From positions 1 to 64,000 of the forward strand of contig NZ_WQDY01000001.1 of the NCBI RefSeq assembly GCF_013033355.1: a stretch of 64,000 bases of DNA, in the 5' to 3' direction. The position numbers were made by a program, and so were the translations under genes. Source of the stretch: Ruegeria lacuscaerulensis (GTDB taxonomy: Bacteria > Pseudomonadota > Alphaproteobacteria > Rhodobacterales > Rhodobacteraceae). This document shows positions 1-7,959 of this stretch, piece after piece. Under the pieces are notes generated by a model that ran no database searches, was not told the origin of the DNA, and saw nothing but the letters and a program-made list of their open reading frames with translations. Numbering within the stretch: position 1 is the stretch's first letter; each line of letters begins with the position of its first letter.

Positions 1-105
1 TCTTTGCGTAAACTTGCACGATACTTTCATACTGGAAGGAACGGAGTTACCTCGGTCTGCTTGTACCTTAAGAGTGTTGTTGCGAAAGGCCATTTTGTCG
101 GCATT

Positions 106-157
106 CCGGTCGTTCACGCCGAGTAAAGCGAATGACCGCATTGAGCCCAAAGTTCCC
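106..157 (+). repeat. Intergenic repeat, copy A
   Basis: This segment shares an ordered set of short blocks with 1750-1800: a CCGG(T/C)C(G/A)TTC block, AAAGCG, GACCG, and GAGCC(C/T)AAAGTT, in the same order and orientation with small length differences between them. It lies beyond the 3' end of the methyltransferase gene. The rest of 1-204 shows no gene. Function is unknown; it may be a dispersed intergenic element of this genome. Confidence 0.45.
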
Positions 158-204
158 TTTGACATTCTCTGCCAAGAAACCGCGAAATGACGTTGGAACG
201 GCAA

Positions 205-840
205 CTAGCTCGTAGCTTGATAGACGAATATTCGGGCGATCACGTGAGATGCGCTGATTGTAAAAGGTCTGAAGGGATCGCTTTTCTCAGAAAGATTCCA
301 AAGTCCGTTGGCTTCAAGGTCGTCCATTTTCTCGCGGAAGCCATGATTTTGGTATATGTCTTCCCGAACGTTTAAGACGATGTGGCCACCTGGTTTCACG
401 ATCCGGATCAATTCATCGAAACTGGAGTGCGGGGCATGGCCTTCGGTAAAAACCCCAGTGACGATAGCAGCGGAAAAGGCATTCGACGCAAAATCCAGTC
501 GTTGACCCATAACCATCCTGCGAAGGTCAGAAAAAACGCCTGTTTCACGCGCCCTACCGAGCATTGCATTTGATAGGTCGATCCCAACCAGATCGCGATA
601 ACCCAGAATGTGAAGGTTTTCGGAGGCCAGACCTGTTCCGCATCCGGCATCTAGGACCTTTCCACCGATCGGAACCCATCGCGCAAAGAAAGCAGTTGCA
701 AGAACCGGGAGCCGAAATCCCATTGCCGCATTGTCCTGATCGTATGTATTTGCCCAGTCGTCATACTGCGTTTCAAGCGCCTCGTTTCCGCGAACCGCAA
801 ATGCCGACGACAAGTTATTGCTGGCTTCCTGATCGGGCAT
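205..840 (-). CDS. Class I SAM-dependent methyltransferase
   Basis: A 211-residue cytosolic protein with a Rossmann-type SAM-binding core. The nucleotide motif VLDAGCGTG lies at about residues 62-70, followed by an acidic ribose-contacting stretch LVGIDLSNAM around 84-93, and a late strand HIVLNVRED near 154. An N-terminal segment with YDDWANTYDQD resembles small-molecule methyltransferases of the UbiE/Methyltransf_11 type. The acceptor substrate cannot be told from the sequence. The gene is divergent from a TetR regulator, with a palindrome in the shared 167-base promoter region, so it is probably the regulator's target. Confidence 0.85.
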   Translation of the reverse strand: MPDQEASNNLSSAFAVRGNEALETQYDDWANTYDQDNAAMGFRLPVLATAFFARWVPIGGKVLDAGCGTGLASENLHILGYRDLVGIDLSNAMLGRARETGVFSDLRRMVMGQRLDFASNAFSAAIVTGVFTEGHAPHSSFDELIRIVKPGGHIVLNVREDIYQNHGFREKMDDLEANGLWNLSEKSDPFRPFTISASHVIARIFVYQATS

Positions 841-920
841 TGTTCTCTCCTGAGTGTTGTCAAACAGAGGCTCGTGTCGAACCTTGCTTTCCTACAAAGG
901 GCCAGAGAACGATTACACTC

Positions 921-947
921 GTCTAGTTCACCGATGGTGCAGTAGAC
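921..947. promoter_or_regulatory. Palindromic operator candidate for the TetR regulator
   Basis: The segment reads as two 12-base arms, GTCTAGTTCACC and GGTGCAGTAGAC, around the spacer GAT. The second arm's reverse complement matches the first at 10 of 12 positions. It sits between the divergent starts of the methyltransferase (840) and the TetR gene (1008). TetR dimers typically bind such palindromes and repress themselves and the neighbour. Assignment to this regulator is inference. Confidence 0.6.
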
Positions 948-1007
948 CATTCACAGTTCAAAACACATTGTACCACGACATATGCGCGGCGCTCGGGGGC
1001 TCTCACA

Positions 1008-1640
1008 ATGAAATACCAATCTAGGACCACGGGTTCCTCGAAAAGAGATCAAATCCTTGATGCGGCAGAACGCGCAATTCTTCAGAAAGGTGTTTCAGCA
1101 ACGACTATCGAGGAATTGATCTCCGAAGTGGGCGTGTCAAAGAACGGTTTTTTCTATCATTTCCAAGATAAAACGGAGATGATTGAGGCCATTCTAGACC
1201 GCAACCTCGAGATTGACAAAGCGTGGTTCGCGGACCTGATCAGTCGGTCGCAAGAAGTCTACAAAGATCCGCTTGAACAATTTCTTGCATTCTTGGAACT
1301 ACTTGCCGAAGAAATGAGCGGCATGCCTGAGGGGCATCCAGGATGTATGACGACCGCGTGTTGTTATCAGGATCGCCTTTTGAACAATAGCGTCCGGCAA
1401 GTTGCATCCGACATCCTGCTTCAGTGGCGTAAAATTTCGTTGGAACAATTGAACAGGATCGCAGCCAACCATCCGGCGAGTTTCGATGTCGATTTGGAGG
1501 AATTGGCGGATATGTTGCCTGCTCTGATAGATGGATCGATCATTTTTTCTAGGGTTGTCGTAGATCAGTCGATTCTGCCTCGTCAAATCCGATTGTATCG
1601 CAAGATTATCAAAAACACGTTTGAATGCGCTGTGCTTTAA
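1008..1640 (+). CDS. TetR/AcrR family transcriptional regulator
   Basis: A 210-residue protein. Residues about 13-60 form the TetR DNA-binding domain: ILDAAERAILQKGVSATTIE followed by the recognition helix region VGVSKNGFFYHFQDK, a standard signature. The remaining ~150 residues are a helical ligand-binding and dimerisation domain with a Cys pair in the stretch GCMTTACCYQD around residues 111-121; the ligand is unknown. It is transcribed away from the methyltransferase gene across the palindrome at 921-947, an arrangement typical of autoregulation plus control of the divergent gene. Confidence 0.9.
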   Translation: MKYQSRTTGSSKRDQILDAAERAILQKGVSATTIEELISEVGVSKNGFFYHFQDKTEMIEAILDRNLEIDKAWFADLISRSQEVYKDPLEQFLAFLELLAEEMSGMPEGHPGCMTTACCYQDRLLNNSVRQVASDILLQWRKISLEQLNRIAANHPASFDVDLEELADMLPALIDGSIIFSRVVVDQSILPRQIRLYRKIIKNTFECAVL

Positions 1641-1670
1641 AAGTGGCAGACTTACGCTTGCAGTGCTTGT

Positions 1671-1701
1671 GCGGACAAAATGCAACGTCCGCTTTGTCCG
1701 C
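1671..1701 (+). terminator. Strong hairpin after the TetR gene
   Basis: GCGGACAAA (1671-1679) pairs perfectly with TTTGTCCGC (1693-1701) around a 13-base loop. It starts 30 bases after the TetR stop codon. There is no T-run after the stem, so it would be a weak intrinsic terminator or an mRNA 3' stabiliser. An alternative pairing GCGGAC/GTCCGC is possible within the same segment. Confidence 0.45.
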
Positions 1702-1749
1702 ATAGCGGTCATTGACGATGCAATCGGCTGATGGTTGCTTTCACCAAAA

Positions 1750-1800
1750 CCGGCCATTCGTACAAAGCGCAGCGACCGACGGCTTCGAGCCTAAAGTTAC
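1750..1800 (+). repeat. Intergenic repeat, copy B
   Basis: Second copy of the block series described for 106-157: CCGGCCATTC, AAAGCG, GACCG and GAGCCTAAAGTT in the same order and orientation. The two copies lie on either side of the methyltransferase/TetR pair, about 1.64 kb apart. Confidence 0.45.
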
Positions 1801-2160
1801 AGTTAACTAGTAACGGTGACGTTTTGGGTTTCACCGGACCGATCGTTTGAACGTTCTGGTCTCGATTCTAAAGTTTTCTTGGGGGCCACAGGTGATCAGG
1901 TCGCGTTGAATTCGACACAAGTACGCTGGTTGCGCTCACACCTGTTGCGGCATTAGAAGCCCGGCTGCAATGAGGGGCGTAGAGTGACGGCGGGTAGGTA
2001 TCGGTGATTCCTCGTTAACTGACAGCAATCTTAGATCGAGCGTGCCTTTCAAGCACTAAATGATATCGCGATCTTGGTTTCAATAATTGCCTTGACGTGA
2101 CATGAACTAAGCTAACGGTATCCGCGCAAAGCCCTTGTTTGTAGAAGAAAGGAACGACTC

Positions 2161-2679
2161 ATGACCTCAGCCAAACCAAATGTCGGCGCGCAAATCGAGC
2201 AAATGAGTTTTTTAAGGCTGGGGTCTGATGACCAGGTTACGATCGGTCAACAAAAAGACCGCTGGACCATGTTGTTTGTTTATCGAGGTAAGCATTGTCC
2301 ACGCTGCAAGCGCTTTTTGAACAAGTTGAATGCGGCGCTGTCGGCATGGGCTGACGTTATGGACGTTATTGTTGTCTCTGCCGACACCAAAGAAAAAGCT
2401 GCGGCAGACAAAGCAGAATTCGGCTGGGATTTTGATCTTTGCTATGGAATGACTGAAGCGCAAATGCGCGCGCTTGGTCTTTACGTGTCATCGCCTCTAT
2501 CTGATGCAGAAACGACGGGTCTGTTCGCCGAGCCTGGCGCGTTTGCCATCCGTCCGAATGGAACACTGATGCTGGCCGATATCTCTAACGGCCCTGCGGC
2601 ACGTCCCGATTTGGAAGAGCTTTTGGACGGCATGAAATTCAATATTGATAATGATCGTCCGGAACGAGGAACGGCCTGA
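2161..2679 (+). CDS. Redoxin / peroxiredoxin-like protein
   Basis: A 172-residue thioredoxin-fold protein of the AhpC/TSA-like redoxin family. The segment VYRGKHCPRCKRFL (about residues 40-53) carries a CPRC active site right after the central beta strand, and VIVVSADTKEKAA follows as the next strand. The family uses such cysteines for thiol-dependent peroxide or disulphide reduction; the substrate here is not known. No signal peptide, so cytosolic. It ends 24 bases from the 3' end of the convergent GntR gene and shows no operon partner. Confidence 0.8.
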   Translation: MTSAKPNVGAQIEQMSFLRLGSDDQVTIGQQKDRWTMLFVYRGKHCPRCKRFLNKLNAALSAWADVMDVIVVSADTKEKAAADKAEFGWDFDLCYGMTEAQMRALGLYVSSPLSDAETTGLFAEPGAFAIRPNGTLMLADISNGPAARPDLEELLDGMKFNIDNDRPERGTA

Positions 2680-2703
2680 GACCACCAGATCGCATGGCCT
2701 CGG

Positions 2704-3372
2704 TTACTCAAAATAGCCTGGGTGCGTCTTGTGGATGAAGTCGATGGTTTCGTCGAGGCGGGACAGGTGTTTTCTGACAGCGGCTTGCGCTTGGTCATGG
2801 TCTCCTGCCGCCATGGCCTGTGCAATCTCTCGGTGATCGGCGAGGATGGCGTCTGCGGCACTGCCCTTTTCAAGACTGAGCATACAAAGCCGGTCAACCT
2901 TTTGCTTGGATTCTAGCATTACATCAAATGCCATCGGATTGCCGCTGAGCACGTAGATCAGTTTGTGAAAATCATAGTCCAGCGAGTGAAACGCCGATAG
3001 ATCACCGTCACTGATCGCCTGCTCTTGTAAGGCGAGATTTTCTTCAAGTTTTGCTTCACTTGCTGCGTCCCAAACTTCCATTGCTCGATGGACGATCTCT
3101 AGCTCCACCGCCATTCGAACCAATCGCGCGAGAGCCACACGCTCCATAGAAAACCCTCGAACTACGGTCGCCTTTTGTGGTCGTATTAAGAGCAGATCTT
3201 CGTTACCGAGCCTTGTGAATGCGTTGCGAACAGGTTGGCGTGATACGCCGAATCGGCTGGCTACCTCTGTTTCGGATAGCTTTGTACCGGGAAGAATTTC
3301 AAGCGAAACGATCTCGTCGTGTAGCGCTTCATAGACCGCATCGGTTGTGGTTCGTCTGACAATTTCTTCCAC
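2704..3372 (-). CDS. GntR family regulator, FCD subfamily
   Basis: A 222-residue regulator. Residues about 8-75 are a winged helix-turn-helix (KLSETEVASRFGVSRQPVRN); residues about 80-210 are an all-helical FCD domain whose probable metal ligands are in YDFH near residue 132, ADHRE near 180 and RKHLSRL near 202. FCD regulators usually sense sugar acids or other carboxylates. It is divergent from the TRAP operon at 3695 with a near-perfect palindrome at 3438-3464 between them, so it probably controls that operon. Confidence 0.9.
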   Translation of the reverse strand: MEEIVRRTTTDAVYEALHDEIVSLEILPGTKLSETEVASRFGVSRQPVRNAFTRLGNEDLLLIRPQKATVVRGFSMERVALARLVRMAVELEIVHRAMEVWDAASEAKLEENLALQEQAISDGDLSAFHSLDYDFHKLIYVLSGNPMAFDVMLESKQKVDRLCMLSLEKGSAADAILADHREIAQAMAAGDHDQAQAAVRKHLSRLDETIDFIHKTHPGYFE

Positions 3373-3437
3373 GGTATGTTGCTTGCGCCCTCTGTCTTAG
3401 TCACGTTTCAAATTACAGATCCACTGTTATGGCATTG

Positions 3438-3464
3438 AAACAAATAGAATATTCTATTTTGTTT
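3438..3464. promoter_or_regulatory. Palindromic operator candidate for the GntR regulator
   Basis: A near-perfect 27-base inverted repeat centred on AGAATATTCT, flanked by AAACAAAT on the left and ATTTTGTTT on the right; the arms differ by one base. It lies in the 322-base space between the divergent gntR and dctP starts (3373-3694), which otherwise holds no gene. The strong AT palindrome in a divergent promoter suits an FCD-GntR dimer site. The rest of the space probably contains the two promoters; the dctP ribosome-binding site GGGGAGGAGA is at 3680-3689. Confidence 0.6.
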
Positions 3465-3694
3465 TGCTTGAGTGAACCAATGTAGGCCTGTCACCTATCA
3501 AATGCCCTGCGCTTTCGACTGTCAAGCAATCTGACATACTAAAAGCCTACAGTTGACATAACTTGGATACTAGTGTCCCTTTAAGGGCAGCAGCGATTCT
3601 GGTTCTTGGGGGAAATCGAAAGCTACGTGGCTTACGGTCTCTGAAATTCCATGAAAGCCAAATCCTGTCCAAAAATAACCGGGGAGGAGAACCC

Positions 3695-4669
3695 ATGACT
3701 TTCACGAAATCGTTCTTTGCAACTGCGACCGCTGTGGCATTCATTGCAACGTCAGCTTCAGCCGAAAACTGGCGAGCCTGGAATATCCACAACGACGGCC
3801 ATCCCAACACGGCTGCAATGGACAAGTTTGCCGAACTGGTTGACGCCGCTACAGACGGCGAAGTTACCGTCGATGTGTTCCACGGTGGTGTTCTTGGTTC
3901 CCAACCGGATGCCCTAGAACAGGTTCGTATCGGCGCAATCGAGGTTGGTAACTTCAACCTCGGTCCTATTGGCCCAATGGTGAAAGAAGCTAACCTTGTA
4001 TCGCTTCCTTTCATCTTCAAAGATGTGCCGCACATGTTCCGCGTGCTGGACGGCGACGCCGGTGAGGTTGTTTCAGCTGCGATGGGTGAAGCAGGTGTTC
4101 TGCCACTGGCATGGTTTGATGCCGGTGCGCGTTCTTTCTACAGCCAAAAGCCGATCAACACGCCCGCAGATGTCGAAGGTCTGAAAATCCGTGTGATGAA
4201 CAACGATCTTTATACATCTATGATTTCAGCTATGGGCGGTAACCCGTCTCCAATGGCATTCTCCGAAGTTCAGCAAGCGCTGAAAACCGGCGTTGTTGAT
4301 GGTGCGGAGAACAACTTCCCGTCGTTCAAGAATGTCGGTCACTATGAAGTGACCACAAATTATTCTTTGTCCGAACACCTGATTATCCCGGAGTGCATCT
4401 GCGTTAACACGGCCAAATTCAATGCGCTGTCTCCTGAATTGCAAGCCGCTGTGCGCGGTGCAGCAGAAGAAGCCGCATTGGTCCAGCGTGAGCTTTGGGC
4501 AATTGGTTCTGAACAAGCGCGTAAAGATGTTGAAGCGGCCGGCATCACCGTCAATGAAATCGCCGACAAAGGCCCATTCCAGTCCGCAATGGATTCGGTT
4601 TATGCAGACTACTTGGCTGCAAATCCTGATATGAAAGCGTTGGTAGAAATGGCGCAAGCCACTGAATAA
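3695..4669 (+). CDS. dctP: TRAP transporter solute-binding subunit (DctP family)
   Basis: A 324-residue periplasmic binding protein. It begins with a signal peptide (MTFTKSFFATATAVAFIATSASA, split here: hydrophobic core AVAFIAT, cleavage after ASA). DctP features are visible: HPNTAAMDKFAELV, the ligand-carboxylate region GLKIRVMNN around residues 167-175 with its conserved Arg, and a late ALKTGVVDGAENNF segment. The ATG at 3695 is chosen over upstream starts because a GGGGAGGAG site precedes it. First gene of the operon dctP-dctQ-dctM; the ligand is probably a sugar acid given the downstream KDG kinase, but this is inference. Confidence 0.9.
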   Translation: MTFTKSFFATATAVAFIATSASAENWRAWNIHNDGHPNTAAMDKFAELVDAATDGEVTVDVFHGGVLGSQPDALEQVRIGAIEVGNFNLGPIGPMVKEANLVSLPFIFKDVPHMFRVLDGDAGEVVSAAMGEAGVLPLAWFDAGARSFYSQKPINTPADVEGLKIRVMNNDLYTSMISAMGGNPSPMAFSEVQQALKTGVVDGAENNFPSFKNVGHYEVTTNYSLSEHLIIPECICVNTAKFNALSPELQAAVRGAAEEAALVQRELWAIGSEQARKDVEAAGITVNEIADKGPFQSAMDSVYADYLAANPDMKALVEMAQATE

Positions 4670-4694
4670 GTTGTCTTAACAGTTCAACTTTGAG

Positions 4695-4730
4695 CGCCCG
4701 GCTCCGCCAATTGGATGCCGGGCGTTTTGT
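4695..4730 (+). terminator. Hairpin with T-run between dctP and dctQ
   Basis: CGCCCGGC (4695-4702) pairs with GCCGGGCG (4717-4724) around a 14-base loop, followed by TTTTGT. This is a good rho-independent terminator shape inside an operon, so it probably acts as an attenuator or 3' stabiliser that makes the binding protein more abundant than the membrane subunits. Confidence 0.75.
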
Positions 4731-4745
4731 CTCAGAGGAAATCCA

Positions 4746-5279
4746 ATGCAAGAGCCCGATACCGCCCCTGCCGCCATGCGCAACATGGACAGGATTCTTG
4801 ATCTGCTCGCACGAGTTTGCATGTTGCTGTCTGGCATCGCCATTGTCGTTATGACTGCGATCTTTGCCTGGCTGGTGTTCGGTCGCTACGTTCTGAACAA
4901 CACGCCCACTTGGGTTGAGCAGGTTTCACTGCTTTTGGTTATGGTCATCGCGTTTCTCGGAGCGGCTGCGGGTGTGCACAATCACACGCACCTCTCTGTT
5001 GTCGTGTTCCGCAATTTAGTCCCACCCTCTGTGCGAACGGTTTTCGTCGTGCTCACTGATGTCCTGATGGCAGGTTTCGGTGGCATGATGTTTTGGTACG
5101 GGATCGAGCTGACAATATTCAAATGGAACACCCTGATCCCGCTCATCCAATGGTCAGAGGGCTTGCGCTCCTTGCCACTGACAATCAGCGGCGCGTTGGT
5201 GTTCCTTTTTTCCACTGGCCATCTGATCCGCCTGTTTCAGGGCCGAGACGAACGCCAAGACAACATAGATCAGGGATAG
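4746..5279 (+). CDS. dctQ: TRAP transporter small permease (DctQ family)
   Basis: A 177-residue inner-membrane protein with four hydrophobic segments: ACMLLSGIAIVVMTAIFAWL-type at about 22-42, LLLVMVIAFLGAA near 61-75, VVLTDVLMAGFGGMMFWYG near 100-118, and a last one near 145-160. The family motif FGRYVLNNTPTWVEQ (about 46-60) is present. DctQ supports the large permease of the TRAP complex. It starts after the attenuator and its stop is two bases before the DctM start. Confidence 0.9.
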   Translation: MQEPDTAPAAMRNMDRILDLLARVCMLLSGIAIVVMTAIFAWLVFGRYVLNNTPTWVEQVSLLLVMVIAFLGAAAGVHNHTHLSVVVFRNLVPPSVRTVFVVLTDVLMAGFGGMMFWYGIELTIFKWNTLIPLIQWSEGLRSLPLTISGALVFLFSTGHLIRLFQGRDERQDNIDQG

Positions 5280-5281
5280 TC

Positions 5282-6568
5282 ATGGGACTCATGATTCTTT
5301 TGGGGGTTTTTGCCCTATGTGTCATCATCGGCGCTCCAGTGGCATACGCCCTTGGTATCGCTGCATTGGCTTCCTTTTGGTTTGAAGGATTGCCGATGTT
5401 TGTTGGGTTCCAGCGTATCGTGTCCGGGATCAACGTCTTTTCCCTAATGGCGATCCCGTTTTTCATCTTTGCGGGCGAGCTGATGTTTCACGGTGGAATC
5501 GCGATCCGGTTGGTTCGGTTCGCGCAGGCCGCCGTAGGCGCTGTGCGCGGTGGGCTTGGTATCGTCAATGTCTTCTCGTCCATGTTGTTTGGTGGCATTT
5601 CCGGATCGGCAATTGCAGATATCTCGGCGCTTGGGTCAATTCTGATCCCAGTGATGAAAGACAAAGGTTATGACGCCGACTATGCGGTGAACGTCACAGT
5701 GACATCATCAATTGCCGGGATCATTATCCCACCCAGCCACAACATGATCATCTTTGCCCTCGCAACAGGCGGTGTAGTTTCAATCTCAAAACTGTTCTTG
5801 GCCGGAGTTGTGCCCGGTGTCCTTATGTGTTGCTGCCTTGCGATTGCCGCCTATGTCGTGGCGGTCAAGCGCGGCTATCAGGCCGAACAGTTTCCGGGTT
5901 GGACCGCACTGGCCATCGCCTTTGTTGGATCGATCCCTGGCTTGTTGACGGCCGTGATCATTGTTGGAGGGGTCTTGTCAGGCGTCTTTACGGTCACTGA
6001 ATCCGGCGCGTTCGGGGCAATGTATGCCTTTGTGGTGACACTTGTTGTCTATCGCAGCCTGTCCTGGGAAAACTTCAAAACCGCCGTTATCTCTTCGGTG
6101 CGCACAACGTCTATGGTGATGATCCTGATCGCCTGCGCCGGTGCCTTTGCCTATATGCTGACGTTCAACCGGGTGCCGACAAAAACAGTCGAATTCCTGT
6201 TGGGTATCACAGAAAACCCGATCCTGATCTTGTTGATGATCAACGCTGTGCTGTTGCTCTTGGGGATGATCATGGATATGGCCGCGTTGATCCTGATCTG
6301 CACACCGATTTTCCTGCCGGTGATGAACATGCTGGGCATCGATCCGCTACAGTTCGGCATGATCCTTTTGGTGAACCTCGGTCTTGGTCTTTGCACCCCA
6401 CCTGTCGGGACCTGTCTCTTTGTGGGTTGTGCTGTTGGAAAACTACCGATGGAGAAAGCGGTCAAAACGATTTGGCCTTTCTACCTCGCCATCTTTGCCG
6501 CGCTCATGCTGATCACTTTTGTACCGGCAATATCGCTGACGCTGCCGAACCTAATCATTGGCCCCTAA
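5282..6568 (+). CDS. dctM: TRAP transporter large permease (DctM family)
   Basis: A 428-residue polytopic inner-membrane protein, the sodium-coupled carrier of the TRAP complex. It begins with LLGVFALCVIIGAPVAYALG and contains the diagnostic loops NVFSSMLFGGISGSAIADIS, IIPPSHNMIIF and LGLGLCTPPVGTCLFV. The ATG at 5282 is chosen because it gives the standard N-terminus and lies two bases after the dctQ stop. Length is normal for the family. Confidence 0.92.
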   Translation: MGLMILLGVFALCVIIGAPVAYALGIAALASFWFEGLPMFVGFQRIVSGINVFSLMAIPFFIFAGELMFHGGIAIRLVRFAQAAVGAVRGGLGIVNVFSSMLFGGISGSAIADISALGSILIPVMKDKGYDADYAVNVTVTSSIAGIIIPPSHNMIIFALATGGVVSISKLFLAGVVPGVLMCCCLAIAAYVVAVKRGYQAEQFPGWTALAIAFVGSIPGLLTAVIIVGGVLSGVFTVTESGAFGAMYAFVVTLVVYRSLSWENFKTAVISSVRTTSMVMILIACAGAFAYMLTFNRVPTKTVEFLLGITENPILILLMINAVLLLLGMIMDMAALILICTPIFLPVMNMLGIDPLQFGMILLVNLGLGLCTPPVGTCLFVGCAVGKLPMEKAVKTIWPFYLAIFAALMLITFVPAISLTLPNLIIGP

Positions 6569-6587
6569 ATCAAAGGAGAATGAGGCG

Positions 6588-7022
6588 ATGCTGACAATAA
6601 GACGCCTGGACATCGATGACGCGGGCAAGTTGATCGCAGGAGCGCGAGCCAAAGCGCAGGAAATCGGCGTACCGATGTGTATTGCCGTCACAGACGAAAG
6701 CGGCAACCTCATTGCCTTTGAGCGGATGGATGGTGGCAAGATTACCAGCATCATTTTGGCCATCGACAAGAGTTTCACTGCAACCGGCATCCAAAAAGGA
6801 ACCGATGCTCTTGGTGAAGCAAATCAGCCAGGCATGGCCGCACACGGAATATCCTCAACGCTGGGTGGGCGAATGGTGACCGTTGCAGGTGGCCTTCCCG
6901 TGACGGTCGACGGACAGGTGGTTGGCGGGATCGGTGTCAGCTCGGGCTCGCCAGCTCAGGATCTCGAAGTTGCGCAGGCAGGGGTCACGGCGCTCTGCGA
7001 AGCCCAATTGGAAAGAGTTTAA
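6588..7022 (+). CDS. GlcG/HbpS family heme-binding-type protein
   Basis: A 144-residue protein of the DUF336 (GlcG/HbpS) family. It has the typical AKAQEIGVPMCIAVTDESGN-type start of the fold, FERMDG, and the C-terminal glycine-rich signature GGLPVTVDGQVVGGIGVSSG. Members bind heme or are linked to glycolate and other small-acid catabolic operons; the exact role is unclear. The ATG at 6588 is preferred (AAAGGAGA upstream) over a start overlapping dctM. Ten bases separate it from the next gene, so it belongs to the TRAP operon. Confidence 0.85.
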   Translation: MLTIRRLDIDDAGKLIAGARAKAQEIGVPMCIAVTDESGNLIAFERMDGGKITSIILAIDKSFTATGIQKGTDALGEANQPGMAAHGISSTLGGRMVTVAGGLPVTVDGQVVGGIGVSSGSPAQDLEVAQAGVTALCEAQLERV

Positions 7023-7032
7023 GGAGTCAGAT

Positions 7033-7905
7033 ATGACAAAACCCGTCATCGGTTTCATCGGCCTCGGTCTTATGGGCGGTAACATGGCAAAGTGCCTGCA
7101 AAACAACAGTTTTGATCTGGTTGTTATGGGTCGGAACAAGGAAGCCGTCGCAGCCACTGTCAACCGCGGTGCTGTAGAGGTTACAACGCCACGCGAGCTT
7201 GCTGAAAACAGCGATATCGTGATGCTTTGTGTAACAACATCGGATGTCGTCGAAAGCCTGATCTACGGCGATGACGGCATCCTGGCAGGCATCAAAGATA
7301 GTGCTGTGGTCATTGACTTTGGCACCTCGATCCCAGCGTCCACACGCAAAATCGGCACAGACTTGGCCGCAAAAGGTGCTGGTATGATTGATGCGCCGCT
7401 GGGACGCACACCCGCGCACGCCAAGGACGGTTTGCTGAACATCATGGCAGCGGGCGATATAGCCACCTTTGAGAAGGTGAAACCTGTCCTGGATGTACTG
7501 GGGGAAAATGTCTTTCACCTCGGCGAACTGGGTGCGGGCCATGTGACCAAGCTCATCAACAATTATATGGGCATGACGACAGCTTGCACCATGAGCCAAG
7601 CCTTTGCTGTGGCTGAACGCTCAGGGGTAAACAAACAGCAGCTTTTTGACATCATGTCAGCTGGACCGTCCAATTCCCCCTTTATGCAGTTTTGTAAGAA
7701 CTACGCGGTGGATGGTGTCAGCGATTTGGGGTTTTCGATTAACAACGCCAACAAGGATCTTGGATACTTCCTGAAGCTGGCCGAGGACGTGGGCACTCGT
7801 GCCGAGATCGCTGAAGGAACCGCGAACAACCTTCAGGCAGCAGCGGACGCAGGCATGGGCGACGGCAACGTGCCGGAAATCTTCGACTATTTTGCCAAGC
7901 TTTAG
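7033..7905 (+). CDS. NAD(P)-dependent beta-hydroxyacid dehydrogenase (GarR/HIBADH family), variant substrate loop
   Basis: A 290-residue reductase. The N-terminal Rossmann domain starts with IGFIGLGLMGGNMA; the C-terminal helical domain carries the catalytic lysine in GHVTKLINN near residue 173. The usual DAPVSGG substrate loop is replaced by DAPLGRTPAHA at about residues 120-130, a motif shared with the paralogue at 34454-35341. The family interconverts 2- or 3-hydroxyacids and semialdehydes, for example tartronate semialdehyde and glycerate. AAGGAG precedes the ATG; it is the fifth gene of the TRAP operon. Confidence 0.87.
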   Translation: MTKPVIGFIGLGLMGGNMAKCLQNNSFDLVVMGRNKEAVAATVNRGAVEVTTPRELAENSDIVMLCVTTSDVVESLIYGDDGILAGIKDSAVVIDFGTSIPASTRKIGTDLAAKGAGMIDAPLGRTPAHAKDGLLNIMAAGDIATFEKVKPVLDVLGENVFHLGELGAGHVTKLINNYMGMTTACTMSQAFAVAERSGVNKQQLFDIMSAGPSNSPFMQFCKNYAVDGVSDLGFSINNANKDLGYFLKLAEDVGTRAEIAEGTANNLQAAADAGMGDGNVPEIFDYFAKL

Positions 7906-7959
7906 CGTCAGATCCATCAGTCACGCATAGCAGCACCAATTGAACGGGAAAGAGCAACC

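Larger units (their letters stand above)
1641..2160. other. Gene-free region, 520 bases
   Basis: No convincing coding sequence is seen on either strand. It holds a strong hairpin at 1671-1701 and one copy of an intergenic repeat at 1750-1800. A sequence TTGACG near 2093 could be the -35 box of a promoter for the redoxin gene at 2161, but no good -10 box is obvious. A GAAAGGA ribosome-binding site lies just before 2161. Confidence 0.5.

Noticed and set aside
5093..5281. Longer N-terminus for the DctM gene starting inside dctQ
   Set aside because: The extra residues are antagonistic to a membrane start, and the ATG at 5282 gives the family's standard N-terminus.
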